Shown here: in pieces, positions 51,723-60,408 of the stretch
How positions within the stretch are numbered: position 1 is the stretch's first letter
Layout: each line of letters opens with the position of its first letter
NCBI GenBank assembly: GCA_963703605.1
Contig: CAVPFC010000009.1
Coordinates: forward strand, 102,335-166,334
From: DASXKD01 sp963703605
GTDB lineage: Bacteria > Actinomycetota > Actinomycetes > Streptosporangiales > Streptosporangiaceae
DNA: 64,000 bases
Direction of reading: 5' to 3'
Made by a program: the position numbers and the translations under genes
Notes under the pieces: generated by a model
The model's database searches: none
Told to the model about the DNA's origin: nothing
What the model saw: only the letters and a program-made list of their open reading frames with translations

Positions 51723-51907
51723 CACTACTGGCCCTCCACCTTCGCCAGGTTCGGAGAATCACCGGCCCGGAACGCGAACAGCGGCATGACCGGACGATCG
51801 CCGTTGAGGTGGCGATGCATAAACATACGGGCTGGCATAACCGTGACCCCTAGGCAGCCAAAGACGCGAAGCCCCCGAGATAACCGCGTGCCGACCCGCC
51901 GAAGCTC

Positions 51908-53012
51908 CTACGTCAAGACCCGAGCCGAAAGATCTTGTTTGGCTGGTGGGGCTGATGCCCTTCCTCGCTGTTGCGGCCGGCATAGGGCCTTGTAGATCTC
52001 GCGGGCGATGTAGCGCTTGAGGCAGCGGATGATCTCCTTCTTGGTCTTGCCCTCGGCGGTGCGCCGCGCCGCGTAGGCCTTGGTGCGCGGGTCGCAGGCC
52101 AGGCGGGTCATGGCGATGGTCCACAGCGCGGAGTTGGCCTGCCGGTCGCCGCCGCGGTTGAGCCGGTGGCGCAGCTGCTTGCCGGAGGAGGCATCGACCG
52201 GGCTGGCGCCGCACAGCGCGGCGAAGCTGGCTTCCTTGCGGACCCGGCCGGGGTTGTCGCCGGTGGTGACCAGCAAGGTGGCGGCGACCTGGGTGGCCAC
52301 GCCCCGCTTGGCCAGGAACCCCGGCGGGCGGCCCGGGTGAGGAGTTCCTCGAGCGCGGTATCCAGCCGGGCGATCTCGGCGGCCAGCACCTGGTGGCGCC
52401 GGGCCACGGTGGCCATCGCTGCCCGGACACCGGCGGCAGGGCCGGCCAGGTCGTGTGGGCGGAACCGGGCTGCCACGTCCACCTGCCGTTCCCGTGACAG
52501 CCCGGCCAGCTGGCCGCGGACCTGCTCGGGTGCGGTCAAGATCAGATCGCGCAGCTGGTTGCCGGCCTGAGTGCGGGCCTTGACCGCCCCGGCCCGGGCC
52601 ACCCCAGCGCGCCGATCGACTCCACCAGCCCGTCGCGGCTCTTGGGCACCCCGGACGCCTCGCCGCTCAAGGCGGCCACCGCGGCCGCCACCGCGTCCGC
52701 GGCATCGGACTTGCCGCGCTGCCGCCGGGCCTGCCGGTTCGGCCGGATCACCTCGATCACGTCCACGCCGCAGCCGGCCAGGTAGCGGGCCAGCCCGGCA
52801 CCGTAGCTGCCGGTGCCCTCCACTCCCACCTTGGCCAGCTCGCCGTGGGCGCGCATCCACGCCAGCGCAGCCCGGTACCCGGCCGCATTTGCCGGGAAGG
52901 CCCGGGTGCCCAGCACCCGGCCCACCTGATCCACCGCCGCGGCCACATGCAAATCGGCGTGCGTGTCCACGCCCCCGGTGACGGGCAGCGCCCGTTCTGC
53001 GATCCTGGGCAT
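51908..53012 (-). pseudogene. IS110-family transposase, two frameshifts
   Basis: N-terminal DEDD domain: VTGGVDTHADLHVAAAVDQVGRVLGTRAFPANAAGY..VGVEGTGSYGAGLARYLAGCGVDVIEVIRPNRQARRQRGKSDAADA, starting at ATG 53012. The frame shifts near 52600 (continuing RARAVKARTQAGNQLRDLILTAPEQVR) and near 52330 (continuing KEASFAALCGASPVDASSGKQLRHRLNRGGDRQANSALW, with the catalytic Ser motif). All domains remain, so decay is recent or the shifts are sequencing errors. No adjoining bridge-RNA structure was resolved. Confidence 0.88.
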
Positions 53013-53452
53013 AACCTCTCCTTCCTCGCGATACCAACAGCCGGGGAAGGGGATAAACGCCGCCGGCTGGGACGCGCGGACAGAGCACTTCCGGGACACC
53101 GAAGGTCAGGCTCCTACCAGGTCACGAACGCCCCGGCCGGCGGTTGCCGCATCCTCCCGCCGGCCCCGGCCCGGCGGTTCGGCGGCAAGACACGCGATCG
53201 GCGCGGTCAGCTATGCGCAGGGCCAAGACCGGGGCCAGCGGCAGGACACAACCAGCCTGCGCGAGGGTTGCTGTGGATCACCAGAGGACAACCCTGTGGA
53301 TACCCACGGTCAAAACCCTCGCTCGAACCAATCCTGGAGGAAGTGCTATGGGCGGGACAGGACACCTGTCGTCACTTATGGGCTAGGACGTTCAGAATTG
53401 GCCGTTCTGTGCTGCAATGCCGGGAGATCCCATATCAGTTCTGCCCGATTCG
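53013..53452. other. Gap upstream of IS110, no recognisable gene
   Basis: About 440 bp. Contains the IS110 5' flank, where such elements encode their non-coding bridge RNA, but no fold was established by eye. Confidence 0.35.
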
Positions 53453-54043
53453 CTACGGGGCTGGTTTCTGGTGCGGGCGGGGCGAGCGCAGCAGCACTGA
53501 GATGAGCGTGCGCAGGCTATCGGCCAGATAGTCGTCGAGTGGGCGCTGGGCGCTGAATGCCCACCAGATCAGCGCTCCCTGCCAGTGGGCGGCCAGCGCG
53601 AAGCCGATCCCGCCGGGGGCACCGGGGACGGAGGCGAAGCATTCGCCGACGGCGGTGGTGAGGGTCGCTTCCCATGCGGCGCCCCGGCGGCGGAGAACGG
53701 GGTCACGCAGGTCTTCGCGCAGGACCAGGAGTCCTTCCGCGAAGTCCTCGACGGCCCCGTCATAGTGCGACAGGCCGACGAGAAGCTCGACAGCGCCGTC
53801 CGGGGTCTTCGGCACGGACGAAGCGAGTTCGAGGGTGCGGGCCTGCAGTTTGTCCCATGCGTGCAGCAGGGTTCGCTGGGTCAGCGCGGGCTTGGTGCCG
53901 AAGCGCTGCACTAGTGTCGCCGCGGACAGGCCGCAGCGGTCGGCCAGCGCCGCGAACGTCAGGCGGTCGACGCCGCTGGAGTGGACGAGCGCGAGCGCCG
54001 CGTCGAGTACCTGCTCATCGGACTGGGACTTGGAACGTGACAT
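53453..54043 (-). CDS. TetR-family repressor (196 aa)
   Basis: HTH at residues ~8-55: SDEQVLDAALALVHSSGVDRLTFAALADRCGLSAATLVQRFGTKPALTQRTLL, then a C-terminal TetR ligand domain (SHYDGAVEDFAEGLLVLREDLRDPVLRRR..AAHWQGALIWWAF). The frame upstream to 54301 is a shadow of the SDR gene; ATG at 54043 is chosen. It is divergent from the truncated SDR gene with a dyad between the two, so it once controlled that dehydrogenase. Confidence 0.9.
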   Translation of the reverse strand: MSRSKSQSDEQVLDAALALVHSSGVDRLTFAALADRCGLSAATLVQRFGTKPALTQRTLLHAWDKLQARTLELASSVPKTPDGAVELLVGLSHYDGAVEDFAEGLLVLREDLRDPVLRRRGAAWEATLTTAVGECFASVPGAPGGIGFALAAHWQGALIWWAFSAQRPLDDYLADSLRTLISVLLRSPRPHQKPAP

Positions 54044-54054
54044 CGTGTTATTGT

Positions 54055-54069
54055 AACCAACTGTTCGTT
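54055..54069. promoter_or_regulatory. TetR operator AACCAAC-T-GTTCGTT
   Basis: A 15-bp near-perfect dyad (AACCAACTGTTCGTT) 12 bp before the TetR ATG and about 33 bp before the SDR start. Size and placement fit an autoregulatory TetR operator. Confidence 0.65.
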
Positions 54070-54101
54070 TATATACGTGGGCAGGGAGAACGGGGCTAGA
54101 G

Positions 54102-54323
54102 ATGAGCCTGGCGGGCAAGGTCGCACTGGTGGCCGGTGCCACGCGCGGCGCGGGACGCGGGATCGCGGTCGAACTCGGCGCCGCGGGCGCCACGGTGTAC
54201 GTCACCGGGCGGACGACGTACGAGCGCCGGTCAGAGTACGACCGCCCGGAGACCATCGAGGAGACCGCGGACCTGGTGAACCGCGCCGGGGGCGAGGGCA
54301 TCGCCGTGCCTGCCGATCACCTT
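54102..54323 (+). pseudogene. Short-chain dehydrogenase, N-terminal fragment
   Basis: Reads MSLAGKVALVAGATRGAGRGIAVELGAAGATVYVTGRT, the NADP-binding T-G-x-x-x-G-x-G-like start of SDRs (here AGATRGAGRG), continuing SEYDRPETIEETADLVNRAGGEGIAVPADHL. At 54316-54323 family similarity ends and the antisense helicase fragment begins. The catalytic Y-x-x-x-K is absent, so it is inactive. Confidence 0.8.
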
Positions 54324-55436
54324 GGACAGTTACCCCAGGACGGCGCTGTGCAAGCTCGAGAATGTGGATCTGCTCTTCGTTCACCGGCAGCGGAAGCAGC
54401 AGCTGCTCTGGATCCATTTGCGATTGCGATGGCTCATCATCTACCCATATCGATCGCGAAGAGGCTGCGTCGAAAACTGTCGAAGGGGCTTCGGTCACCA
54501 GCGCTGCAAGCGCAGGCGGTGCCACTACGCCGGACTGGTACAACTGACGAAGCTCGTCGAGGAATCCCTGATAATCGGGCCGCCGGCGCCTGAGATACAA
54601 CACCCAGCTAGGAGCGACAACCGGCGCACCGCTGGGATGATCCCCCTCTCCGCGAAGTGCCCCCTGATCGTGCAGCATGCGCGCCAGCCGACGCAGCAGG
54701 TCCTGGATCGTCTCGGCCCAGGGATCGACTGGTTCCGCCGAGAGCGCGTCTCGCGCCGCGTTGATTCCTTGCCGGTCACGCAGGCTCAGCCCGGCGACAC
54801 ACCGGGTTTGCAGTTCCAGAGCACCTTCTGGCCTGACATCGAGCCTTTGATCGCTGTCGCCGATAGTGATCTCAACCGGAATCGCTAGCAGCGGATGGCT
54901 GACTCGGACGCCCTCCTCCGTCGCCCACTGCAGCATGCCGAAACCCCAGACCAGTTCGACACTGTCGCGATCGCCGTCAACCCGGATCTTCTGCTCGAAC
55001 AAGTCGCGATATAGCGCCTTCACCCTCTCCGCGCGACGATAGGCCACCGACCAGGGCTGCCACACATCTGCGATCCACCGCTCAGCCATACGGCGGATCT
55101 CCGCATTCTGTGCCATCTCCTCGTCATCGGCCGACTCCGCGGCAACCAGCAGCAAGTCTGGCGGCGCGCTGGCGCGAATGGGTCTCCTAATCGCAGCAGC
55201 GATGTCATCTGGAGGCTCCAGCCGGGGGGCAGATTCACAAAATCGACGCTCAGCCACGTGTCCGCACCGGGAGTTAGCGCCACACCAGGGACGTCCGGGA
55301 GCTGTTGCTCATCCAGGCGGTACAGTCGCTCGTCGTTGATGTCGTGAACTGGTGGGTGCCGCTGCGCATCGTAGTCGGAGAGGAAGTCAATGAGCTTCAG
55401 TACGCGCGGGGCCGCAGTCTTACCATCGACACTCAT
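54316..55436 (-). pseudogene. SF1 helicase-type ATPase, N-terminal fragment
   Basis: Starts MSVDGKTAAPRVLKLIDFLSDYD at 55436, with one frameshift near 55225. It continues ...AERWIADVWQPWSVAYRRAERVKALYRDLFEQKIRV...VELVWGFGMLQW and ends at LLLPLPVNEEQIHILELAQRRPGVTVQGD. In intact members of the large AAA_11/AAA_12 (SF1) ATPases this is followed by P-G-T-G-K-S, the Walker A motif. The gene is cut exactly there and joined to the SDR fragment. Intact relatives are very long and often occur in mobile or defence islands. Inactive here. Confidence 0.75.
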
Positions 55437-55753
55437 ATCCCCCTCCGCAGACGTTGTTCCGTTCCGGCCGACGCTGCACTTGCGGCTCCTTGCAGCATCG
55501 TAGAGGCGCCCACGGACAGCAAGGGTCCGCATCGAACGACGCTGCTACGAAAGTCGAACTTCTCAGCATTCGACCGAAAGGTCTGATATATACCCATTGA
55601 CACCTCAAGTTGACATCGCTGCAACCTACGCCCCTAACCTCGTGAACTCCTGGCCTGTCATCCCGCAGCGGCGGGTACATCTCAGAAGGTCAGCGCCACC
55701 TCTGATCCGGCTCCATCCCAGGGCAGATCGTGTGGCTGTCGTACTCTTGATAT
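55437..55753. other. Gap with no recognisable gene
   Basis: About 320 bp between the divergent helicase fragment and VapB; lower GC than the average of the window. Confidence 0.4.
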
Positions 55754-55972
55754 GTGACTGCCGCGCACGACTACAGCGATCTGCATGAACTCATCGATCG
55801 CTTGGGGCCCGACCAGGCCGAGGAACTGCGGAAACATGCGCTCAGGCTGGTGAGACCGACAGGCGGCCGGTTCAAGGTTTTGCGCCCCTTCGACGGTCCA
55901 CAGACAGACCTTGGCGCAAGGGCACGAGAGGTCATCCGCGCCGAACTCGGTCAGGACGATGCTGATCGTTGA
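55754..55972 (+). CDS. VapB-type antitoxin (72 aa)
   Basis: Small protein ahead of a PIN toxin: AAHDYSDLHELIDRLGPDQAEELRKHALRLVRPTGGRFKVLRPFDGPQTDLGARAREVIRAELG. The N-terminal helix pair could form the DNA-binding or dimer part, and the basic C-terminal tail the toxin-binding part. Starts at GTG 55754. It overlaps the toxin gene by 14 bp. Confidence 0.75.
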   Translation: MTAAHDYSDLHELIDRLGPDQAEELRKHALRLVRPTGGRFKVLRPFDGPQTDLGARAREVIRAELGQDDADR

Positions 55973-56369
55973 TACCGGACCACTCGTCGCCTACCTGAAC
56001 CGGAACGATCCTGACCATGGTCGCTGTGCAGCGCTGCTGGAATCCCGTACCGACGATCTCCTGGTGACGCCGTACGTGGTGACCGAGGCGTGCTACCTGG
56101 TGGCCAAGTACGTGGGCGCTGACGCCGAGATCAATCTCGTGGAGGCGCTGGCAGGCGGGGACCTCAGCCAGGTCGATATCGAGGCAGGCGACCTCATCCG
56201 CATGGCCGAGCTGATGCGCCAGTACCGGGGCTTCCCGCTGGGCGTCGCGGACGCATCGGTGATCGCTGTGGCCGAACGGCTTGAGGCTGACGAGGTGGCC
56301 ACCCTGGACCGCCGCCACTTCCCTGCTGTGACCCCGGCTCACATGGCAGCACTGAAGCTGCTCCCTTGA
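55959..56369 (+). CDS. VapC-type PIN toxin (136 aa)
   Basis: PIN domain with acidic residues at MLIVDTGPLVAYLNR (Asp5), VVTEACYLVAKYV (Glu), and GVADASVIAVAERLEADEVATLDRRHF (two Asp). Full length. The ATG at 55959 is inside the antitoxin end, the usual coupled arrangement; the longer frame from 55911 is antitoxin shadow. It lies 144 bp from the right att core of the tRNA-Ala island, so it could stabilise the element. Confidence 0.88.
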   Translation: MLIVDTGPLVAYLNRNDPDHGRCAALLESRTDDLLVTPYVVTEACYLVAKYVGADAEINLVEALAGGDLSQVDIEAGDLIRMAELMRQYRGFPLGVADASVIAVAERLEADEVATLDRRHFPAVTPAHMAALKLLP

Positions 56370-56512
56370 CCGATTCCCCCTTGATCAACTGGGAGGAATT
56401 TGGGAGATCATCTTCTGGATGACCCTCCCTGAACCGCTCCCAACCGAGTTGAAGAGGAGCTTCTGAACTGGTCTTTTACAATTTCGGCCGGTGAGCTGGC
56501 GGCGCAGGCCGA

Positions 56513-56556
56513 GTTCGCATCGAGGGGGTCAGGGGTTCAAATCCCCTCAGCTCCAC
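56513..56556 (+). repeat. att core, distal copy of tRNA-Ala 3' end
   Basis: 44 bp identical to 37880-37923. The 5' half of the tRNA is absent and no cloverleaf can form, so this is the far attachment site and not a tRNA gene. Confidence 0.92.
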
Positions 56557-56589
56557 ATGGGGTTACCGACAGAACTGCCGGTGTCATGC

Positions 56590-56613
56590 CGACAGAACTG
56601 TGGCGGTGACCTG
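56590..56613 (+). repeat. Left inverted end of the 3.2-kb element
   Basis: CGACAGAACT-GTGG-CGGTGACCTG. The first ten bases match the right end exactly; the last ten match nine of ten. Confidence 0.7.
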
Positions 56614-56784
56614 TTTTTTAGTATGGCGCTGGGTTGTGACATTGGTGCTTGCTGCTGTGCTTGCTGCTGTGTGACCTGCCAGGGGAGCGTCGGGGGCCCT
56701 GGTGTGGGGCTGCTGGCCGGGTCTGGGGCGCGGCTGACCTGGGGGGTGAGGGTGATCAAAGGTGGGTGAGAGCTGTGGTGTGTG

Positions 56785-58425
56785 TCAGCCGTCGGGGAGG
56801 TAGTCGCGCAGGCTGGCCTGGCACCGGCGTGCCCGGCGGGTGATGCGGGTGTTGTCTTCGGCGGTGAGGGCTCGCCAGGCGCGGATCTTGCGGATGTTGG
56901 CGGCCATGAGCAGCAGCGCGGTGAAGAGGGACTGGGCGGCGATGCCGCGGATGCGGCGGCGTGCTGGCTGTGCGAGGGCTTCGTGGGCGGGGTTTTTGGC
57001 GTAGCCGTTGAGGCCTTCGATGGTGTTGCGCAAGGTCGCGTAGCGGGCGTGCCAGGCCGGGCTGCCGTATGGCAGGTCCTGGCGGTAGCGGGCGCCGGTG
57101 CCGGGTGCGATGGTGATCGCGGTCTGGCGGCAGAGTCTGGGCGGTTCGGGCGGCGGCTGCAAGACCTTGGGCCGTCCGTCGCGGGGTGTCAGCGAGCCTG
57201 CGCGGAGCGGGCACATCAGCGCGGGGTGGTTGCCGAGGGCGGGGCAGGTTAGCCGCTGGTATCCGTCGGCGCCGGGCCCGTCTTTGCGCTTGAGCTGGTA
57301 GGGGGCGCGGGCGGTGATCTGCTGGTCGTAGAGGTCGCGGGTGATGGCGTGGCTGCGCAGGCGGGTGGTGGCGGTGATCAGCGGTTCGGGCAGGGCGGGG
57401 CAGTACCAGGTGCCCTCGGCGAGTAAGGCTCCGCCGGTGCTGGCCTGGATGCCGAGCTGGTCGTCGCGGTAGTCCATGACGGGGTGGTAGCCCAGCGCCC
57501 GGGCGGGGAGGTGGAAGCGCTCGGGGAGGGCCTGGGTGTAGGCGCGGTCGAAGCCGAGCCAGCCGGGCTTGTGCCCGCGGGCGGCGGCGGAGGTGAGCAC
57601 CCGGGCGCCGGTGCCGCCGGGGTCCTCGCCGGGCCGGGTCATGGCCAGGCCGATCGCGAGGTTCGGTGTTGCGGGTGGCGCGCCGGGGGGCCGGGCGGTC
57701 GCGGCGATGGTGGCCTCGAGTGCCCAGGCGATCTTGCGCAGTGGCTTGCCGGTGTTGTCCTCGCGTTCGCGGTGGTCACCTTCGCGGACGTACCAGCCGC
57801 CGTCGGGGTCGCTGGCGCACAGCCCGCTGCGCCGGGACGGGCCGCGGGAGAACAGCGGGACCGGGGTGGCGTCCAGGCTGGTGCCGCCGTCGTAAGCTGC
57901 GCTTTCTTCGCCGGTGAGGACCGAGATGCTAGATTCCAGCAGCGCGTTGATGAACGCCTCCAGCCGGCCGCGGGCAGCTTCGCCCTGGGCGGGGGTCACC
58001 GGCCTGGTGCGGGCTTTGAGGTCCTGCTCGGTCAGGCGGCGGTTTTTCGGCAGCGCCGATGGGTCGATGACCGAGCAGATGGCGTGGAAGCAGTAGCGGA
58101 CCCGGCGGCAGGCGGCCAGGAAGCCGAGCCGCCCGGAGGCGGTGCCGGTGACCCCGAGCAGTGCCCGGGACGCGTCGCTGATCTGGTGATACAGCAGCCG
58201 GGTGGCCTCGGACAGGAACAGCGGCCGGTCCTGCAGCGCCAGGCACAGCAGCGCGGCTAGGACGGCGCGCACCGGCAGCGGGCGGGGCCGGCCGGTGGCA
58301 TGGGCCAGCGCGGCCTCGATGACCGGGGCCTTCCCGCAGCGGCCGGCGAGCCCGGCGGCGAACGCGACGGTCTGATCATCGAGGAGCGTGCCGGGCTCGG
58401 GGATGTCCAGCCCGCCGCCGCACAT
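56785..58425 (-). CDS. DDE-type transposase (546 aa)
   Basis: A long transposase-like protein. The N-terminal part (APVIEAALAHATGRPRPLPVRAVLAALLCLALQDRPLFLSEATRLLY) resembles the IS1182/IS5-like helical domain. An RNase-H-like core follows, with candidate acidic residues in GTSLDATPVPLFS, GWLGFDRAYTQALP and RNTIEGLNGYAKN. Cys residues (CPALGNHPALMCPLR) suggest a metal-binding insert, as in IS1182 relatives. The gene is intact. Its ATG overlaps the stop of the integrase-like gene by one base (TGATG), so the two are translated together. Confidence 0.75.
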   Translation of the reverse strand: MCGGGLDIPEPGTLLDDQTVAFAAGLAGRCGKAPVIEAALAHATGRPRPLPVRAVLAALLCLALQDRPLFLSEATRLLYHQISDASRALLGVTGTASGRLGFLAACRRVRYCFHAICSVIDPSALPKNRRLTEQDLKARTRPVTPAQGEAARGRLEAFINALLESSISVLTGEESAAYDGGTSLDATPVPLFSRGPSRRSGLCASDPDGGWYVREGDHREREDNTGKPLRKIAWALEATIAATARPPGAPPATPNLAIGLAMTRPGEDPGGTGARVLTSAAARGHKPGWLGFDRAYTQALPERFHLPARALGYHPVMDYRDDQLGIQASTGGALLAEGTWYCPALPEPLITATTRLRSHAITRDLYDQQITARAPYQLKRKDGPGADGYQRLTCPALGNHPALMCPLRAGSLTPRDGRPKVLQPPPEPPRLCRQTAITIAPGTGARYRQDLPYGSPAWHARYATLRNTIEGLNGYAKNPAHEALAQPARRRIRGIAAQSLFTALLLMAANIRKIRAWRALTAEDNTRITRRARRCQASLRDYLPDG

Positions 58426-59277
58426 CAGCGTGCCCGCTGGGTCTTGTCCCAGGCCCGCAGGGCAGCCTTGGACGGCGCGCCGGCGACGTGGCGGGCGTGG
58501 CGGGCCAGCGATTCAGCCTCGCTAATACCGGTGATGGCCAGCAGCACGCCCGGCGGGGTGCCCGCGGTGAGATGCCCGCAGATGAAGGTGGACCGGGCCC
58601 GGCGCATCGACAGCCCCGGCGCGGCCGGGTCAGCGGCCAGGCCCCGGGCGAAATTGGTGACGAAATTCTTATAGGACCGCTCAGCCGGGCCGGGGCGGAA
58701 CACATGCCCGCTGCCCGCGCCGCGGGCCAGCTCCCAGGCGCCGGCCGGCATAGCCCGAGGCGACCGGCACCACCCGCGCCGGCGGCCCGCTGACCTGAAC
58801 CATCACCGGGCGGCCGTCCCGGAAGACATCACCGCCGTGCAGCGCCACCAGATCGCCGGGCCGCAGCCCCGCCCCGATGCCGAACACCACCATCGCCAGC
58901 GCCGAGGACCGTTTCGCCGGATCGCGCTGCGCGGCCGCGACCGCGGCCAGCTCCGCCCGCTCCGCGCGCGAGTACGGCGCCGGCGCCCGGGCGCCCGCAA
59001 ACGGCGTCGCCCGCTGCCCCGCCGGGCCGTGCGCCGCCTCGGCGAGCCGGTACAGCGCCGACCGGTACGTGCCCTGGGTGGAGGACGCCCGGCCGGCCAG
59101 GCCGGTCACGCAGAACGCCTCGATCACGTCGTAGTCGAGCAGGAACTCCCGGGTGCCTGGGACGCCCCGGGTGCCAGCGAACCGGGACAGCCCGCGCAGC
59201 GCGGGGGCGGTCACCCGGCCGGCCGGCAGCATGCGCATGCCCGCGCCCACCGCATCGTCCCAGGCAGGGACAGCCAT
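58425..59277 (-). pseudogene. Integrase-like protein, one frameshift, no visible catalytic Tyr
   Basis: Two frames joined near 58745 form one protein. The first has a core-binding helix set (DVIEAFCVTGLAGRASSTQGTYRSALYRLAEAA) and the box-I-like SALAMVVFGIGAGLRPGDLVAL with its Arg; the second has RRARSTFICGHLTAGTPPGVLLAITGIS, like integrase box II. A GGCC-type 4-bp duplication (GCCGGCCGGC) at the join explains the shift; removing it restores the frame. The last ~80 residues hold no tyrosine, so strand cleavage is doubtful and it may be a DNA-binding accessory protein. Confidence 0.65.
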
Positions 59278-59350
59278 GCTTGAAATATAGTGACCTCAAG
59301 CATCACAGCGGGGGATGCCGCCCGCGCGGCGGATAAGGAATCCTGTCACC

Positions 59351-59710
59351 ATGGACGACCTGGCCCGCCGGCACCAGCAGATCCAGGCCGAGCTCGCCCA
59401 GATCGGCATCGCCCTGCCCGGCTCGCTGACCGACCGCACCACCCGCTGCCAGCGGCCCGGCTGCCACTGCCACGCCACCCCGCCCATCCTGCACGGCCCC
59501 TACCCCACCTGGACCCGCAAAGCCGGCGCCCGCTCCATCACCAAGACCCTCACCGCCGAAGACGCCGAGCGGCTCCGGCCCTACTTCGCCGCCCACCGCC
59601 GCCTGCGCCAGCTCATCACCGAACTCGAAGCCATCTCCATCGAACTCGCCGCGCAGCCCACACCACCACCAGCCCAGCCACGCACCCAACTGGGAAATGA
59701 GCCCGCTTAA
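59351..59710 (+). CDS. DUF6788-type protein, element-associated (119 aa)
   Basis: Helical start LARRHQQIQAELAQIGIALPGSLTDRTTRCQRPGCHCHATPP, then GPYPTWTRKAGARSITKTLTAEDAERLRPYFAAHRRLRQLITELEAISIEL. The C-x-x-x-x-C-x-C cluster plus the GPY-x-x-W-T-R and S-x-T-K-T-L motifs are those of DUF6788 proteins, repeatedly found beside transposases. ATG 59351 follows AAGGAA. It is divergent from the integrase-like gene. Probably a DNA-binding helper. Confidence 0.75.
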   Translation: MDDLARRHQQIQAELAQIGIALPGSLTDRTTRCQRPGCHCHATPPILHGPYPTWTRKAGARSITKTLTAEDAERLRPYFAAHRRLRQLITELEAISIELAAQPTPPPAQPRTQLGNEPA

Positions 59711-59745
59711 CCCGGGACCAGCACCCCAGAATCCCGCCGAACACG

Positions 59746-59765
59746 CAGGTCAGCGAGTTCTGTCG
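59746..59765 (-). repeat. Right inverted end of the 3.2-kb element
   Basis: Read on the minus strand: CGACAGAACTCGCTGACCTG. It pairs with the left end, which has a 4-base insertion in the middle. Confidence 0.7.
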
Positions 59766-60149
59766 TTGGCCCACATGAAGTGCCAGTTCAGGCGCTGGTT
59801 TCGGGCCTGACGGGAAGCCTTTCAAGATCGCCTGACCGTCATCTGACCGTCGATCTGGACGTGTAAACGCGGCACTGACGGTCACGGACTGGCTCTGGAC
59901 GCCACATCGGCCTGGCGAAGCTGCGGTGGGTGTTGAACAGGCTGACGGTCCCAGGTGAGGGCGAGTCCGCCGCCAGGCGCGGGCCCGGTTTGAGGAACGC
60001 AGCCACTCCAGCGCCCTCTCTCACCGGCCCGCCCGGCAGGCGGCGGGTTCAGCAGCCACACGATCGCCCACCTCCCCAACGCCAGTCCGCATACCGGTCT
60101 CAACATGGCAGGGCACGCCTGCTAGGGCTTTCGCGGCTACCCCGGGCGG
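59766..60149. other. Gap with no recognisable gene
   Basis: About 380 bp right of the element. No motif in any frame. Confidence 0.35.
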
Positions 60150-60408
60150 CTAGTCCCTTCTGGGGGCTGTGCGGGTGGCCGGGCCGGGTGCCAGGGGCGA
60201 CTGGCGATGATGGGGGTTGGCGCAGGCAGGGCGTATGCAGTACAACGACCCGGCGGTGAACCGGCAGCGCTCGTGCACCCGCCCGCACAACGGGCAGCCA
60301 ACGGGCACGCCGGACAGGTCCCCATCGTTCCGGCGTCTCACTCATGGCCCGTAACACTTCCCGCGGCAGCGTTGGTCGGTGACCTACCCATGCGGCCAGG
60401 TCAGTCAC
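60150..60408 (-). pseudogene. Small zinc-ribbon protein, frameshifted
   Basis: The minus strand begins VTDLAAWVGHRPTLPREVLRAMSETPERWG, and after a one-base shift near 60318 continues VGCPLCGRVHERCRFTAGSLYCIRPACANPHH, a C-x2-C...C-x4-C zinc-ribbon pattern seen in small actinobacterial mobile-element proteins. Either frame alone loses one half. Possibly a sequencing error. Confidence 0.45.

Larger units (their letters stand above)
37880..56556. mobile_element. Degenerate integrative island at tRNA-Ala(CGC), 18.7 kb
   Basis: Bounded by a perfect 44-bp direct repeat of the tRNA-Ala 3' part (37880-37923 and 56513-56556). Next to the tRNA lies a RepSA-like remnant, as in actinomycete integrative conjugative elements; VapBC sits at the far end. 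Between are broken IS elements, truncated genes and secreted enzymes. No integrase, excisionase or TraB-like translocase is recognised, so it is probably immobile on its own. Confidence 0.75.
56590..59765. mobile_element. DDE / integrase-like / DUF6788 transposable element, 3.2 kb
   Basis: Ends are inverted: CGACAGAACT then CGGTGACCTG after 4 bases at the left (56590-56613), and the same order with one mismatch and no 4-base insertion at the right (59746-59765, read inward). Inside are a DDE-type transposase, an integrase-like protein coupled to it, and a divergent DUF6788-type gene. A second left-end copy (CGACAGAACTG) lies at 56567. No clear target duplication was found. Confidence 0.65.

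Noticed and set aside
51740..51850. Minus-strand coding-like patch (MFMHRHLNGDRPVMPLFAF)
   Set aside because: Plausible protein composition but no start, no family recognised, and too short to call.
56513..56556. Second tRNA-Ala gene
   Set aside because: Only the 3' part is present; acceptor 5' strand and D-arm are missing.
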